Assembly (NCBI GenBank): GCA_944391895.1 | Contig: CALXVF010000016.1 | Span: 1-13,992, forward strand | From: an uncultured Clostridia bacterium | GTDB lineage: Bacteria > Bacillota > Clostridia > TANB77 > CAG-508 | Direction of reading: 5' to 3' | DNA: 13,992 nt | Shown here: piece after piece, positions 1 to 7,875 of the stretch | How the letters are laid out: each line of letters opens with the position of its first letter | Numbering within the stretch: position 1 is the stretch's first letter | The notes under the pieces: generated by a model | Databases searched by the model: none | Seen by the model: only the letters and a program-made list of their open reading frames with translations | Told to the model about the DNA's origin: nothing | Made by a program: the position numbers and the translations under genes

Positions 1-1099
1 TTATATTCGCAGCAACATTTGAAGTTGTCATTCCCCATTTATTAAATCCTGTAGCTACATACATATTTGGCATCAAATTTGAATAATCTCCTATATATGC
101 AATTTTATCCAATGTTACTGCATCTCTTGTAGACCATTTTGCTACAATTCTTGCATCTGGATAAAGTTCTTTTGCTTTCTTTTCTAGCATACCATATGTT
201 TCATCATATGTTACTTTTTGTCCGGTTTTATGTCCTGCACCTCCAGCAAGCAATATATCTTCTCCATTATATTTTGCTCTTCTAAATGAATATACTGGTG
301 CATCTAAATTTATATACATATCTTTTGGTAGTTTATTCTCAGTTTTTATTCCTAATACATAAGATGATTCTTGATACATCTTTGCGAAATAAAATCCTGG
401 TACTTTTAGAAATGGATATTGGCTACACAAAACCACATATTTAGCATATATTTTATTTTCATTTGCAAAAACTAAATATCCATCATCTTCTTTTTTTACA
501 TCTGCGCACAAAGTATTTGTATATATTCTTCCTTTATGTTCTAAAATGTAATTCACTAATCCTTGTACATATTTTAAAGGATTAAATTGTCCCTGATTTT
601 TAAATTTAATTGCACTAACTACTTTAAATGGCAAATCTGTTTCATTTGTTTTTTCTGCATCTTTATTAACATGTTTTAGATATTCCATCTCTTCGTTTAT
701 TTTTTCTATTTCTGATTCATTTGTTGTATATATATAACTGTTTGTATCTTCAAAATCACATGAAATACCATTTTCTCTTATAATTTCTTTTATATTCTTT
801 ATTCCTTCTTCATTTGCTTCAAAATATTTTCTTGCAACATTAATACCATATTTTTCAGATAAATAATGATATATTAATCCATGTTGCGAAGTGATTTTCG
901 CAGTTGTATGTCCTGTTACTCCATTTGCTATTTCATTTTTTTCAACAACTACTACATTATATCCTTTTTTTGTCAAATAATATGCTGTTGTTATTCCACA
1001 CATTCCTGCTCCTATAATGCATACATCTGCACTTGTATCTTCTTCTATCTTTCCACTAGATTTTATTTTTTCTATACTTTCTAACCAAATTGAATTCAT
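1..1099 (-). CDS. FAD-dependent oxidoreductase (DAO fold, YhfW-like), 3' end cut by the window
   Basis: Open without a stop from the ATG at 1099 to the window edge, 366 codons seen. The N-terminus has a Rossmann dinucleotide fold: DVCIIGAGMCG at residues 25-35 (GxGxxG) and the ribose-binding Glu53 at the end of beta-2 (VVVVEK). TGHTTAKITSQH follows at 62-73, and GFNKWGMTTSNVAANI forms the last visible residues. These two stretches are typical, from memory, of glycine/D-amino-acid-oxidase-like flavoproteins of the Bacillus YhfW type, which often carry a C-terminal Rieske [2Fe-2S] domain. If that domain exists here it lies outside the window. A near-perfect AGGAGG site sits just upstream (about 1102-1108). 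The gene is divergent from tspO with about 100 bp between them. The substrate is unknown. Family call is good; the Rieske part is inference only. Confidence 0.85.
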   Translation of the reverse strand, partial: MNSIWLESIEKIKSSGKIEEDTSADVCIIGAGMCGITTAYYLTKKGYNVVVVEKNEIANGVTGHTTAKITSQHGLIYHYLSEKYGINVARKYFEANEEGIKNIKEIIRENGISCDFEDTNSYIYTTNESEIEKINEEMEYLKHVNKDAEKTNETDLPFKVVSAIKFKNQGQFNPLKYVQGLVNYILEHKGRIYTNTLCADVKKEDDGYLVFANENKIYAKYVVLCSQYPFLKVPGFYFAKMYQESSYVLGIKTENKLPKDMYINLDAPVYSFRRAKYNGEDILLAGGAGHKTGQKVTYDETYGMLEKKAKELYPDARIVAKWSTRDAVTLDKIAYIGDYSNLMPNMYVATGFNKWGMTTSNVAANI

Positions 1100-1197
1100 T
1101 TTTCCTCCTTTTTTCTTTATTATTATATTTATACAATTTTTTATTCGCTTTTTAATAATTTATTTTTTTCGGAATAAAATATTGAAGGAGGTGTTAT

Positions 1198-1669
1198 ATG
1201 AATAAATTTTTTTCTAAATTAAAATATATTCTTTTTCCTGTTATTGTAGGTGGAATTGTTGGATTAATTATTTCTGGCTTTATTGATTATGATGATTTGA
1301 CAAAACCATTTCTTTCTCCACCCAAAATAGTTTTTCCTATAGTATGGACTATTTTATATATTTTAATGGGAATTTCTTATGGCATTTTATCTGATTGGGG
1401 ACGGACAAAAAAGTCTTGTTGATTCCAAGACTAAATTTCTTTACTATTTACAATTAGGTATTAATGCTCTTTGGTCTATTTTCTTTTTTGTCTTTAAATG
1501 TAGACTTTTTGCTTTTATTTGGATTTTATTATTAGATGTTGTAGTAATTCTAATGATTATTGATTTTTATAAAAAATATAAGCTTTCAGGGTTACTTCAA
1601 ATTCCTTATCTACTTTGGATATTATTTGCAAGTTACTTAAATTTAGGAGTGTATTTATTAAATAGATAA
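1198..1669 (+). pseudogene. tspO: TspO/MBR family membrane protein, frameshifted
   Basis: Two overlapping reading frames together make one TspO-like, tryptophan-rich five-helix membrane protein of about 150-156 residues, the usual family length. The first frame (1198-1422) gives helices 1 and 2, with WTILYILMGISYGIL near its end, then stops at TGA 1420-1422. The second frame resumes around 1407-1415 (SLVDSKTKFLYYLQL, then NALWSIFFF) and runs to TAA 1667-1669 with the remaining helices, ending in YLNLGVYLLNR. The shift lies at an A6 run (1407-1412) inside GGGGACGGACAAAAAAGTC (1397-1415). Losing one A, or all 19 bases, restores one frame. Strong site AAGGAGGTG precedes the ATG. TspO proteins bind tetrapyrroles and related ligands in membranes. 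The break could be a real mutation, a sequencing or assembly error, or less likely programmed slippage. Confidence 0.85.
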
Positions 1670-1674
1670 AAAAA

Positions 1675-1752
1675 TATATTAAAGATTTTTTAGTTTTGCG
1701 CAGCTTTGAGGACTTTACGTCCGACATCAAAAAACAAAAAATCTTTAATATA
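1675..1752. terminator. Large bidirectional hairpin between convergent tspO and the APH-type gene
   Basis: A perfect 17-bp inverted repeat pairs 1675-1691 (TATATTAAAGATTTTTT) with 1736-1752. It is T-rich on the inner side in both readings and lies 6 bp after the tspO stop and 22 bp after the end of the minus-strand gene, the expected place for a shared terminator. The 44-nt loop is itself structured: TTTGA and GGAC (about 1705-1713) can pair with GTCC and TCAAA (about 1719-1731) around a TTTAC loop. The long loop is unusual for a simple terminator, so the element could also be a small palindromic repeat used as a terminator. Confidence 0.65.
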
Positions 1753-1774
1753 CAACTATTTTTTAATTTTCCTT

Positions 1775-2563
1775 TTATAAATATTTTTCTATTAACTTTC
1801 TTTTCACATGAAAACTTTCAGTTATAGACGTATCAAATTCATTTCCCACTAATACATAATCAATCCAATCAATCGCATATTGCTTTATTAGTCTAGTTTC
1901 TTCTTGCTTAATTCGTAAATCTTCTGCATAATATGCATCTATAAATTTATTCATTCCATCAAGATTTACTCCTCTTGTTTTTGAAAAAAACAAATTTGCA
2001 ATTAATATTGATACATCACATATTGACTCTCCAAATTTAGCATCATCAAAGTCAATAAATCCTATTTTATCTTGATTTATGAATATGTTTTGCTTAGTTA
2101 AATCAAAATGTAATATACTTTTACGTTTTTTATAATTTCCAAATGGTATTTCCGGTAATTTTATTTCACTATTATTATTTAGTTCATGCAATTTTCTTAA
2201 TGAATTTGCTAATACTATAATTTCATTATCTGTTAATTTTATTTTTGTTTTATCCCATGTAATTTGATGACCTTCTAAAAAAGAATATAAAACTATATAA
2301 CTTGCAGAATTTATTTTAGTATATCCTATACCATCATTATTTTTAATAATTTTTGGGGCATAAATCTGATTTTTTTTCAATTCCTCATGTAGTTTTATCA
2401 TTGATTTTACATGTTTTATATTATTATATACTTTTGCTACATATTTATTATTATCACAATTTAACATATAAACATTGCCTACAGTGGATTCAGTATTTTT
2501 TATGATTTCATTTAATTTTATATTATATTCAGATTTTATATTCTTTTCTAATTCTTCAATCAT
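1775..2563 (-). CDS. APH-family phosphotransferase (aminoglycoside/choline kinase-like)
   Basis: 262 residues with the protein-kinase-like APH fold. Visible elements: a nucleotide-binding loop region around residues 27-33 followed by the candidate ATP lysine Lys44 in YVAKVY, the catalytic loop HFDLTKQNIF at 152-161 (Asp154 as base, Asn159 for metal), and the metal-binding IDFDD at 170-174 (Asp171). These are the HxDxxxxN and DFG-equivalent motifs of the family, so the enzyme is probably active as an ATP-dependent small-molecule kinase. The substrate cannot be read from the sequence; members phosphorylate aminoglycosides, choline, homoserine or sugars, and resistance should not be assumed. It is the last gene of a minus-strand operon, 11 bp after the DUF1653 gene and before the large hairpin at 1675-1752. 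Confidence 0.85.
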   Translation of the reverse strand: MIEELEKNIKSEYNIKLNEIIKNTESTVGNVYMLNCDNNKYVAKVYNNIKHVKSMIKLHEELKKNQIYAPKIIKNNDGIGYTKINSASYIVLYSFLEGHQITWDKTKIKLTDNEIIVLANSLRKLHELNNNSEIKLPEIPFGNYKKRKSILHFDLTKQNIFINQDKIGFIDFDDAKFGESICDVSILIANLFFSKTRGVNLDGMNKFIDAYYAEDLRIKQEETRLIKQYAIDWIDYVLVGNEFDTSITESFHVKRKLIEKYL

Positions 2564-2574
2564 AATTTTTCCTT

Positions 2575-2832
2575 TTATTTTTTAAACTTATGAGCTACAC
2601 TTTCTATTTCTTGTAATTCAAATCTATATTTTTGTTTTACATTTGGATATTTTTCATGGTCAACTTCACTTAAAAACATATCTAAAGGTCTAATCCATAA
2701 AGAACCATCTCCATACAATCTTCTATAAATAACATATGTTTCTTCTGTTTCAGAGTGTAATGCCACATCCTCCACTAAATAATAATCTCCTTTAAAATGT
2801 TTATATATTCCTTTTATTTTAATTTCTCTCAT
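2575..2832 (-). CDS. DUF1653 domain protein
   Basis: 85 residues that are almost entirely one DUF1653 domain: YKHFKGDYYLVEDVALHSE at about 10-28, then YVIYRRLYGDGSLWIRPLDMF and a C-terminal QKYRFEL. This matches the usual family pattern of a small beta-rich domain with conserved YKHFKG and YGDG...RP segments. The biochemical function of the family is not established. The ATG overlaps the stop of the upstream CMD-cupin remnant as ATGA (TGA at 2829-2831), and its AGGAGG ribosome binding site lies inside the last codons of that remnant, so the two are translationally coupled. That coupling may be why the reading frame at the 3' end of the broken gene is intact. Cytoplasmic; no signal or membrane segment. 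Confidence 0.88.
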   Translation of the reverse strand: MREIKIKGIYKHFKGDYYLVEDVALHSETEETYVIYRRLYGDGSLWIRPLDMFLSEVDHEKYPNVKQKYRFELQEIESVAHKFKK

Positions 2833-3343
2833 ATTTCCTCCTCGTATAATTTATTATATTCTTCATCATTCACTGGTTCACACCATTCATTATTTGTATT
2901 TTCTCCAGGAACCTCTAGTGCTAAATGTGAAAACCAACTATTCTTTTTAGCACCATGCCAATGTTTTACATTTGCAAGAATTACAACAACATCGCCTGGT
3001 TTTAAGCTTTGTGCTGGTTTACCTTCTTCTTGGTACCAACCTTCTCCATCAACACATATAAGTATTTGACCTCCATCTTTTGTAGAGTGATGTATATGCC
3101 AATTATTTCTGCCATTTCTTCTTTTGTAACGCCATTCTTCTTTGCATTCATAATATGATGCTTGAAAGAATTATCTATCATTCCTTTTCCTATAAATCCT
3201 GCAACTGTTATCATGCTTCTATCTCTTAATGATAGTTTATCCTCTCTTGACCATACTTCTCCAAATAGTACATCATCATTTAACTCCGCAAATTTTGGAG
3301 CAAATTCTCCTAATTGATTTCTTCCTGCTGTTTGTTTTTCCAT
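2829..3343 (-). pseudogene. Carboxymuconolactone decarboxylase-cupin fusion gene with internal out-of-frame deletion
   Basis: The first 80 codons from ATG 3343 give the N-terminus of a carboxymuconolactone decarboxylase (CMD)-like protein (MEKQTAGRNQLGEFAPKF..., KKNGVTKEEMAEI). From 3110 to the stop at 2829-2831 a different frame gives the end of a cupin: RNNWHIHH (metal-binding His pair), GGQILICVDGEGWYQEEG, LKPGDVV, VKHWHGA, EVPGEN. From memory, intact relatives are single proteins of about 240 residues with both domains. Here the CMD C-terminal half (including its usual Cys/His residues) and the cupin start are missing, and the frames do not match. The CMD frame runs on only to 3002 as unrelated sequence. 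Both frames share AGAAATAATT at 3101-3110, which suggests deletion between short repeats. The product is very probably non-functional. It lies in the operon 34 bp after the ABC-F gene. Confidence 0.88.
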
Positions 3344-3377
3344 AATTTTTTACCACCTCTAATTTTTATTATGTACT

Positions 3378-5297
3378 TTAAAGAATTTCCCCAAAGTTAA
3401 TTTTTTGATTTAAATCTTCCCATTCTTTTAATTTATTTTCAATTTCTTCGTTTGTTTTTTGAATTTCTTCTTGTAATTCATTTAATTTTATATAATCAGT
3501 ACTAATAGTTTCTTCTTTCATATTTTTTTCAAGTTCTTTTACTTTATTTTCTAATTGTTCTATTTCTTTTTCTATTTTATTTATCTTAGCTTTTATTCTA
3601 TTTTTTTCTTTATTTAAAAAATACTCGTTATTTGATTTTTTTTCTTTTACTTCTTTTTTATTTTCAGTTTCTGCATTATTCACATCTTTTAATGAATTTT
3701 TGTATTCTGTATACTCTCCATAATTTCCATTAAAAAATGTTACTTTTCCTGGTTCGAATTCCAGTATAACATCTGCTATTTTATTTACAAAATATCTATC
3801 ATGAGAAACAAATATTAGTGTACCTTTATACTCTTTTAAAATATTTTCCAAGCTTTCTTTTCCTACTATGTCCATATGGTTTGTCGGTTCATCTAATAGC
3901 ATTAGATTTGGACCTTTTTTAAACATCTTACAAAGGTTTAGTCTAGCTTTTTCTCCTCCTGATAGAACTTTAATTTCTTTGAATACATTTTCTCCTGTAA
4001 AAAGGAAGGTTCCAAGTATTGTTCTTATTTGTGTTGTAGTAAGCTCTGGAAAGTTTTTACTAAATTCTTCAAACACTGTACTTTCCGGATTATCAAATTC
4101 TAACTGTTGGTCAAAATATTCTTTTTTTACATTATATCCATATTCAAATTCTCCTGCTAATGGTGGTATATTTCCATTTAAAGTTTTAAGTAGAGTAGAT
4201 TTTCCAATTCCGTTTTCACCTATAATTCCTAACTTCTGACCCTTATACAGTTCAAAAGATATTTTTGCAATAGCTTTATCATATCCTATTTCTAAGTTAT
4301 TTACAGTTAGTACCTTTTTTCCGCTCTCGACTTTTATTTCAAAATTTGAATGAAAAGATTTTAAGTCATATTTATTTGGTTCTTCTATAATTGTCATTTG
4401 CTCTATCTTTTTTAACTTTGACATTGCCATTTTTGCTTTTGAAGGCTTATATCTAAATCTATCCGCTATTGTTTGCAATCTTTTGATTTCTTTTTGTTGA
4501 TATTCGTAATCTTTTAATTGTTTTTCATAATTTAATCTTTTTTGTCTTTCAAAATCTGTATAGTTACCTTTATATTCTGTTAAAGACGCATATTCAATTT
4601 CATAAATTTTATTAACTATTCTGTCTAAAAACATTCTATCATGAGATACTATTACTACTGATTTTTCATAATTTTTTAAATAGTTTTCTAACCACTCTAT
4701 TGCTCCTATATCTAGATGATTTGTAGGCTCATCTAGTAATAATATATCTGGTTTACTTAAAAGTAATTTTAAAAATGCTATTTTTGTTCTTTGTCCTCCT
4801 GAAAACTGACTTATCTTTTTTCGCTTATCTTCTTGTGCAAATCCAAATTGTTTTAATGCTGTCTCATATTCTTTTTTATATGTATATCCACCATCTATTT
4901 CGTATCTTTCCATTGCTTTTGTATATTCATTTATTACATCTTCATCAACATTTGATTGCATTTTTTCTGAAAGCTTTTCTATCTTTTTTTCTAGTAACAC
5001 TAAGTTATTATATACTTTTAATATTTCATCTAATAAAGTGGCTTCTTTATCCTCAAATTCTATTTGTTTCAAATATCCTATATTAGGATTTCCTTGCTTA
5101 TATATATTAAATTTTTCTTCTCCTACGCCTTCTTCCAACATTTCATTGTCTATTAAGGCTTTTAGTAAAGTAGTCTTTCCACTACCATTTCTTCCTACTA
5201 TTCCTATTTTGTCTTTTTCTTTTATTTCAAAATTGATTTCTTCTAATATCGTGTCTGCTCCATAAGAAATTGAGCCATTTATTATTTTATAATTCAT
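3378..5297 (-). CDS. ABC-F family ATPase (two ABC domains in one chain, no membrane part)
   Basis: 639 residues with tandem ATP-binding cassettes. Domain 1: Walker A GRNGSGKTT at 35-43, signature FSGGQ at 165-169, Walker B LLLDEPTNHLD at 186-196, switch His219. Domain 2: Walker A GENGIGKST at 360-368, signature LSGGE at 445-449, Walker B LLDEPTNHMD at 467-476, His499. A basic, helical linker (about 245-305, with FRYKPSKAKMAMSKLKKIEQ) joins them, as in ABC-F proteins that enter the ribosomal E site. A charged coiled coil of about 545-630 ends the protein. All catalytic residues are present. ABC-F proteins act on ribosomes in the cytosol; this layout looks like the housekeeping YdiF/Uup-like type, but antibiotic protection cannot be excluded from sequence alone. 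Its SD site (AGGATG) is weak. It lies 33 bp after the glucosaminidase gene. Confidence 0.93.
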   Translation of the reverse strand: MNYKIINGSISYGADTILEEINFEIKEKDKIGIVGRNGSGKTTLLKALIDNEMLEEGVGEEKFNIYKQGNPNIGYLKQIEFEDKEATLLDEILKVYNNLVLLEKKIEKLSEKMQSNVDEDVINEYTKAMERYEIDGGYTYKKEYETALKQFGFAQEDKRKKISQFSGGQRTKIAFLKLLLSKPDILLLDEPTNHLDIGAIEWLENYLKNYEKSVVIVSHDRMFLDRIVNKIYEIEYASLTEYKGNYTDFERQKRLNYEKQLKDYEYQQKEIKRLQTIADRFRYKPSKAKMAMSKLKKIEQMTIIEEPNKYDLKSFHSNFEIKVESGKKVLTVNNLEIGYDKAIAKISFELYKGQKLGIIGENGIGKSTLLKTLNGNIPPLAGEFEYGYNVKKEYFDQQLEFDNPESTVFEEFSKNFPELTTTQIRTILGTFLFTGENVFKEIKVLSGGEKARLNLCKMFKKGPNLMLLDEPTNHMDIVGKESLENILKEYKGTLIFVSHDRYFVNKIADVILEFEPGKVTFFNGNYGEYTEYKNSLKDVNNAETENKKEVKEKKSNNEYFLNKEKNRIKAKINKIEKEIEQLENKVKELEKNMKEETISTDYIKLNELQEEIQKTNEEIENKLKEWEDLNQKINFGEIL

Positions 5298-5330
5298 TTC
5301 TGCACATCCTGTTTCTAAATTTTAAGCGAT

Positions 5331-6374
5331 TCACATATTCTCATATAAAGGAATTATGAAGTTTAACTCAGTATCGACTGTTCCTGATTCTTCATAGATT
5401 TCTCTCATGTTATTTGCTTCTGATTCTGGTGCAAGTAAATTTTGCATGTACTGGTGAGTATATAATTCTTCATCTTGATTTACTACATCAAATTTCTGCA
5501 AATACAATGTATTTTGTCCAACATTTATATATCCTTCTTTTAAAAATTCTATTCCTCCAAGTAAAGCTTTTTCTAAGGAATCCCATCCCTGTTGTTTTGC
5601 ATATTCAGCTCCATTATTAAGTATTTCTTCTCTGGAATTTCCACTAGCCTTTATATTAAAAGGATTATACACTATCATTCCATCATACTCATATCCTTTT
5701 GATAATGTTGTTCCTTCTCTTCCTTGTTCTTGTATTAGTCTTGAAGCAATAAAATATGGGTCTAAATTTGCTTTTCTTCCCGCATCAATTAAAGCTTGAG
5801 CAATTGAATCTCCTGCTAAAAATGAGTTTTCTGTTATAACATTTATCCCTTCTTTTGTATATGCTCCTTCTATATGATTTAGTTCTTTAAATTGAAATAT
5901 GTTTTCTTCATTAATTATATTTCTTGGATCAATTTGATGTTTAATTGCTATATCTGAAGCACAAAGCCATGTTCCATTATCAAATGTTTTATCTTTGTCT
6001 ATTTCACATCTCCAATTTTCAGGGTATTCATCTGAATCTGGAATTAGATTTAATGGGTTTGTCCTACTATCTGAATGCCCTTCATTTTCAATTACTTCAT
6101 TCCAATCCAATCTTGTATAAAACAATGTAAATTTCCAGTTTGGATGACTTTCCTTAAGCTTGTCTATTAATTCTTTATAGCCTGGATATTTTTCTTCATT
6201 TAAGTTTTCACCATTGTATTCTACATATTTTTGTTTTTTAGGAATGCTAATAAGCACTACTATTAATACCACGATTATAAGTAGTATTAATATAGTAGCA
6301 CTTATTATTTTTGCCTTCTTTGGCATATTTTTTATATTAGTTAATATTTTTTTAAGTATATTTGATTTTTCCAT
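5331..6374 (-). CDS. Membrane-anchored N-acetylglucosaminidase-type peptidoglycan hydrolase
   Basis: 347 residues. A short basic cytoplasmic tail is followed by one transmembrane segment (about 23-44), then an extracytoplasmic part without a clear cleavage site, so a type II membrane protein. Residues 65-95 (YKELIDKLKESHPNWKFTLF, DWNEV) form the N-terminal region often found before glucosaminidase domains in Clostridia. The catalytic domain (about 185-300) has IASRLIQEQG at 209-218, where Glu216 is the likely catalytic acid, and YNPFNIKASG at 236-245, equivalent to the YNxFNI motif of GH73/LytD-like enzymes. The expected reaction is cleavage of the glycan strand at N-acetylglucosamine during wall growth or remodelling. 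It starts only 7 bp after the preceding gene stops, so the two are probably coupled. The exact glycoside-hydrolase subfamily is not certain. Confidence 0.85.
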   Translation of the reverse strand: MEKSNILKKILTNIKNMPKKAKIISATILILLIIVVLIVVLISIPKKQKYVEYNGENLNEEKYPGYKELIDKLKESHPNWKFTLFYTRLDWNEVIENEGHSDSRTNPLNLIPDSDEYPENWRCEIDKDKTFDNGTWLCASDIAIKHQIDPRNIINEENIFQFKELNHIEGAYTKEGINVITENSFLAGDSIAQALIDAGRKANLDPYFIASRLIQEQGREGTTLSKGYEYDGMIVYNPFNIKASGNSREEILNNGAEYAKQQGWDSLEKALLGGIEFLKEGYINVGQNTLYLQKFDVVNQDEELYTHQYMQNLLAPESEANNMREIYEESGTVDTELNFIIPLYENM

Positions 6375-6381
6375 ATTCTCC

Positions 6382-7071
6382 TTATTCTTCTATTTCATAT
6401 TCACTTAAATCTGGTTCGCTTAAATCTTCATCTGTTACTACTCCAAATTCAAACTCATATGTTGTTGTGATAACTCTTCCATCTTTTAATGTTTGTTCAC
6501 ATTTAACTGGAAGTCCTGTTTCTTTTTCTATATATACACTTGGAAATCCCTTTATTTCTGCTGAAGCTATTATGCTTTCTAATGGTCCTGTTATTTTGTA
6601 ACACTCAACTCCATTTACATTTGCACTTGTTATTAAATTTGTTGCACCATTTACAAATATTCCCCAAAATCCATAATAGGTTTCTGTAAAATCTGGAATT
6701 TGTGTTTTGGTTACTAGTCCTTGATTATCTTGAATTGTAGCTCTTTTATTTTTTATTGAGAAAAATTTATGTGTGTCCGCATTATCTATTTGTATAGCAA
6801 CATTCTCTCCATTATATGATAATATCGTTTTGTCTGTTCCATCTTTATAAAATACTTCTGCTTCCATTACCCTTCCATCTGCTTGTTCTGAAACAACTTT
6901 TTTATATATGTTATTATTATTCTCATATGACATATTTTTATTATGAAGTACATTTAATATTATTGAATTACGCATTATAAATAATAAATATATTATAACA
7001 ATAATTCCTAATCCTACAATTATTCCTCTTACTACTTTTCTGCTACTCTTTTTTTCTACTTTGTTTCCCAT
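6382..7071 (-). CDS. Membrane-anchored extracytoplasmic protein, function unknown
   Basis: 229 residues. After a basic start (MGNKVEKKSSRK) one hydrophobic helix at about 14-34 anchors the protein; there is no lipobox. The rest is beta-rich, with strands such as GRVMEAEVFYKDGTDKTILSY and GLPVKCEQTLKDGRVITTTY. That regular pattern resembles LolA/LppX-like extracytoplasmic lipoprotein-type folds, but this is only an impression of fold. The C-terminus is acidic (residues about 213-229, EDLSEPDLSEYEIEE). RBS is a good AGGAG just before the ATG. It follows the 231-residue protein by 33 bp and precedes the glucosaminidase by 7 bp, so a role in envelope or wall maintenance is a reasonable inference. 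I do not recognise a named family. Confidence 0.75.
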   Translation of the reverse strand: MGNKVEKKSSRKVVRGIIVGLGIIVIIYLLFIMRNSIILNVLHNKNMSYENNNNIYKKVVSEQADGRVMEAEVFYKDGTDKTILSYNGENVAIQIDNADTHKFFSIKNKRATIQDNQGLVTKTQIPDFTETYYGFWGIFVNGATNLITSANVNGVECYKITGPLESIIASAEIKGFPSVYIEKETGLPVKCEQTLKDGRVITTTYEFEFGVVTDEDLSEPDLSEYEIEE

Positions 7072-7104
7072 ATATTTTCTCCTCTTCTTTAGATTTTATT
7101 AAAC

Positions 7105-7800
7105 TTACGCTGCTAATTTATCTACCAAACTATTATACTCATTTATAAGTTCATTTGTAGAAAATACTATCATACCATTTTGTATTTCCCATGAGTCACC
7201 ATTTTCTTTTAGAAAATTTATAATATCATTTGATTTATTAAGTACTGAAATTAATTCATCTAGTGATGTACTAATTTCTTCGTATTGGCTTTCTCCCATT
7301 ACAGTTTTATATAATTCTTGATAATATTCATCTACATTTTCTTTTTCTATATATGACATTATTTTTTCTTCTGCCATATATTCTGCATAATCTGTTTTCA
7401 TTTCTTCTAGTCTTTGAATTGTTGTATCTAAATATGCTTTTGTATTTGTAAATTCTGGCCCATCTTCCTCATAATTCTCAACTGTAAGCATATTTCCTAT
7501 ATGTTCATCTTTTACTAAATCAATTAACTCTAAATTTAATTGTATAACATCTTTTAAATAAGTTTTTGCAGCATTTTCAACTTTTCCATAATCTCCAGTA
7601 GTAACTCTTGAATCTAATCTTTTATTTATAGATTCTTCTGTATACTCATTTGACGCTATAATAGTTGCTATTTCATTCATTTCCATAGTAAGCTTACTTT
7701 CTTGTTGTAGCTCTGAAACTATACTATAAGCAAAAAATCCAAGTATTCCAAGTAATAATATTACTCCTATAACTATTAAAATTATCCATTTCTTTTTCAT
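7105..7800 (-). CDS. Membrane-anchored helical extracytoplasmic protein, function unknown
   Basis: 231 residues. MKKK followed by a strong hydrophobic segment (about 5-27) gives a signal anchor; the remaining 200 residues are acidic, mostly helical and exported, with long amphipathic stretches (about 30-70, 85-150 and 160-230) that could form a helical bundle or coiled coil. There are no cysteines and no catalytic motif I can recognise. RBS AAGGAGG lies close to the ATG. It is the first gene of the minus-strand operon running to 1775 and has a plausible sigma-A promoter at 7830-7857. Its link to the cell-wall hydrolase two genes later suggests an envelope role, by context only. Confidence 0.75.
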   Translation of the reverse strand: MKKKWIILIVIGVILLLGILGFFAYSIVSELQQESKLTMEMNEIATIIASNEYTEESINKRLDSRVTTGDYGKVENAAKTYLKDVIQLNLELIDLVKDEHIGNMLTVENYEEDGPEFTNTKAYLDTTIQRLEEMKTDYAEYMAEEKIMSYIEKENVDEYYQELYKTVMGESQYEEISTSLDELISVLNKSNDIINFLKENGDSWEIQNGMIVFSTNELINEYNSLVDKLAA

Positions 7801-7829
7801 ATAAATTCCTCCTTATATTTTCTACATAT

Positions 7830-7857
7830 ATAATACCATAAAAAATACAATATGCAA
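7830..7857 (-). promoter_or_regulatory. Sigma-A-type promoter for the operon starting at 7800
   Basis: Read on the minus strand: -35 TTGCAT (7857-7852), 16-bp spacer, -10 TATTAT (7835-7830). The start of transcription would fall near 7823, about 20 nt before the ATG, leaving room for the AAGGAGG site. Matches are good but not perfect, and this genome is AT-rich enough for chance matches. Confidence 0.55.
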
Positions 7858-7875
7858 CAAAAAATTACATTTTTT

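Noticed and set aside
881..1205. Plus-strand ORFs rich in Phe, Ile and Tyr opposite the FAD oxidoreductase and in the divergent gap
   Set aside because: They are antisense shadows of a clear flavoprotein gene or lie in A/T-rich intergenic DNA without SD or recognisable domains.
1775..2563. Aminoglycoside resistance gene
   Set aside because: The APH fold is shared by many metabolic kinases and nothing here identifies an aminoglycoside substrate.
2797..3069. Plus-strand ORF over the cupin remnant
   Set aside because: It is the reverse complement of the real minus-strand coding sequence, with low-complexity Ser/Phe-rich translation and no SD.
3002..3343. A 113-residue CMD protein as an intact gene
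   Set aside because: After residue 80 the translation no longer looks like CMD, while the cupin is clearly recognisable in the other frame, so this is a fusion remnant.
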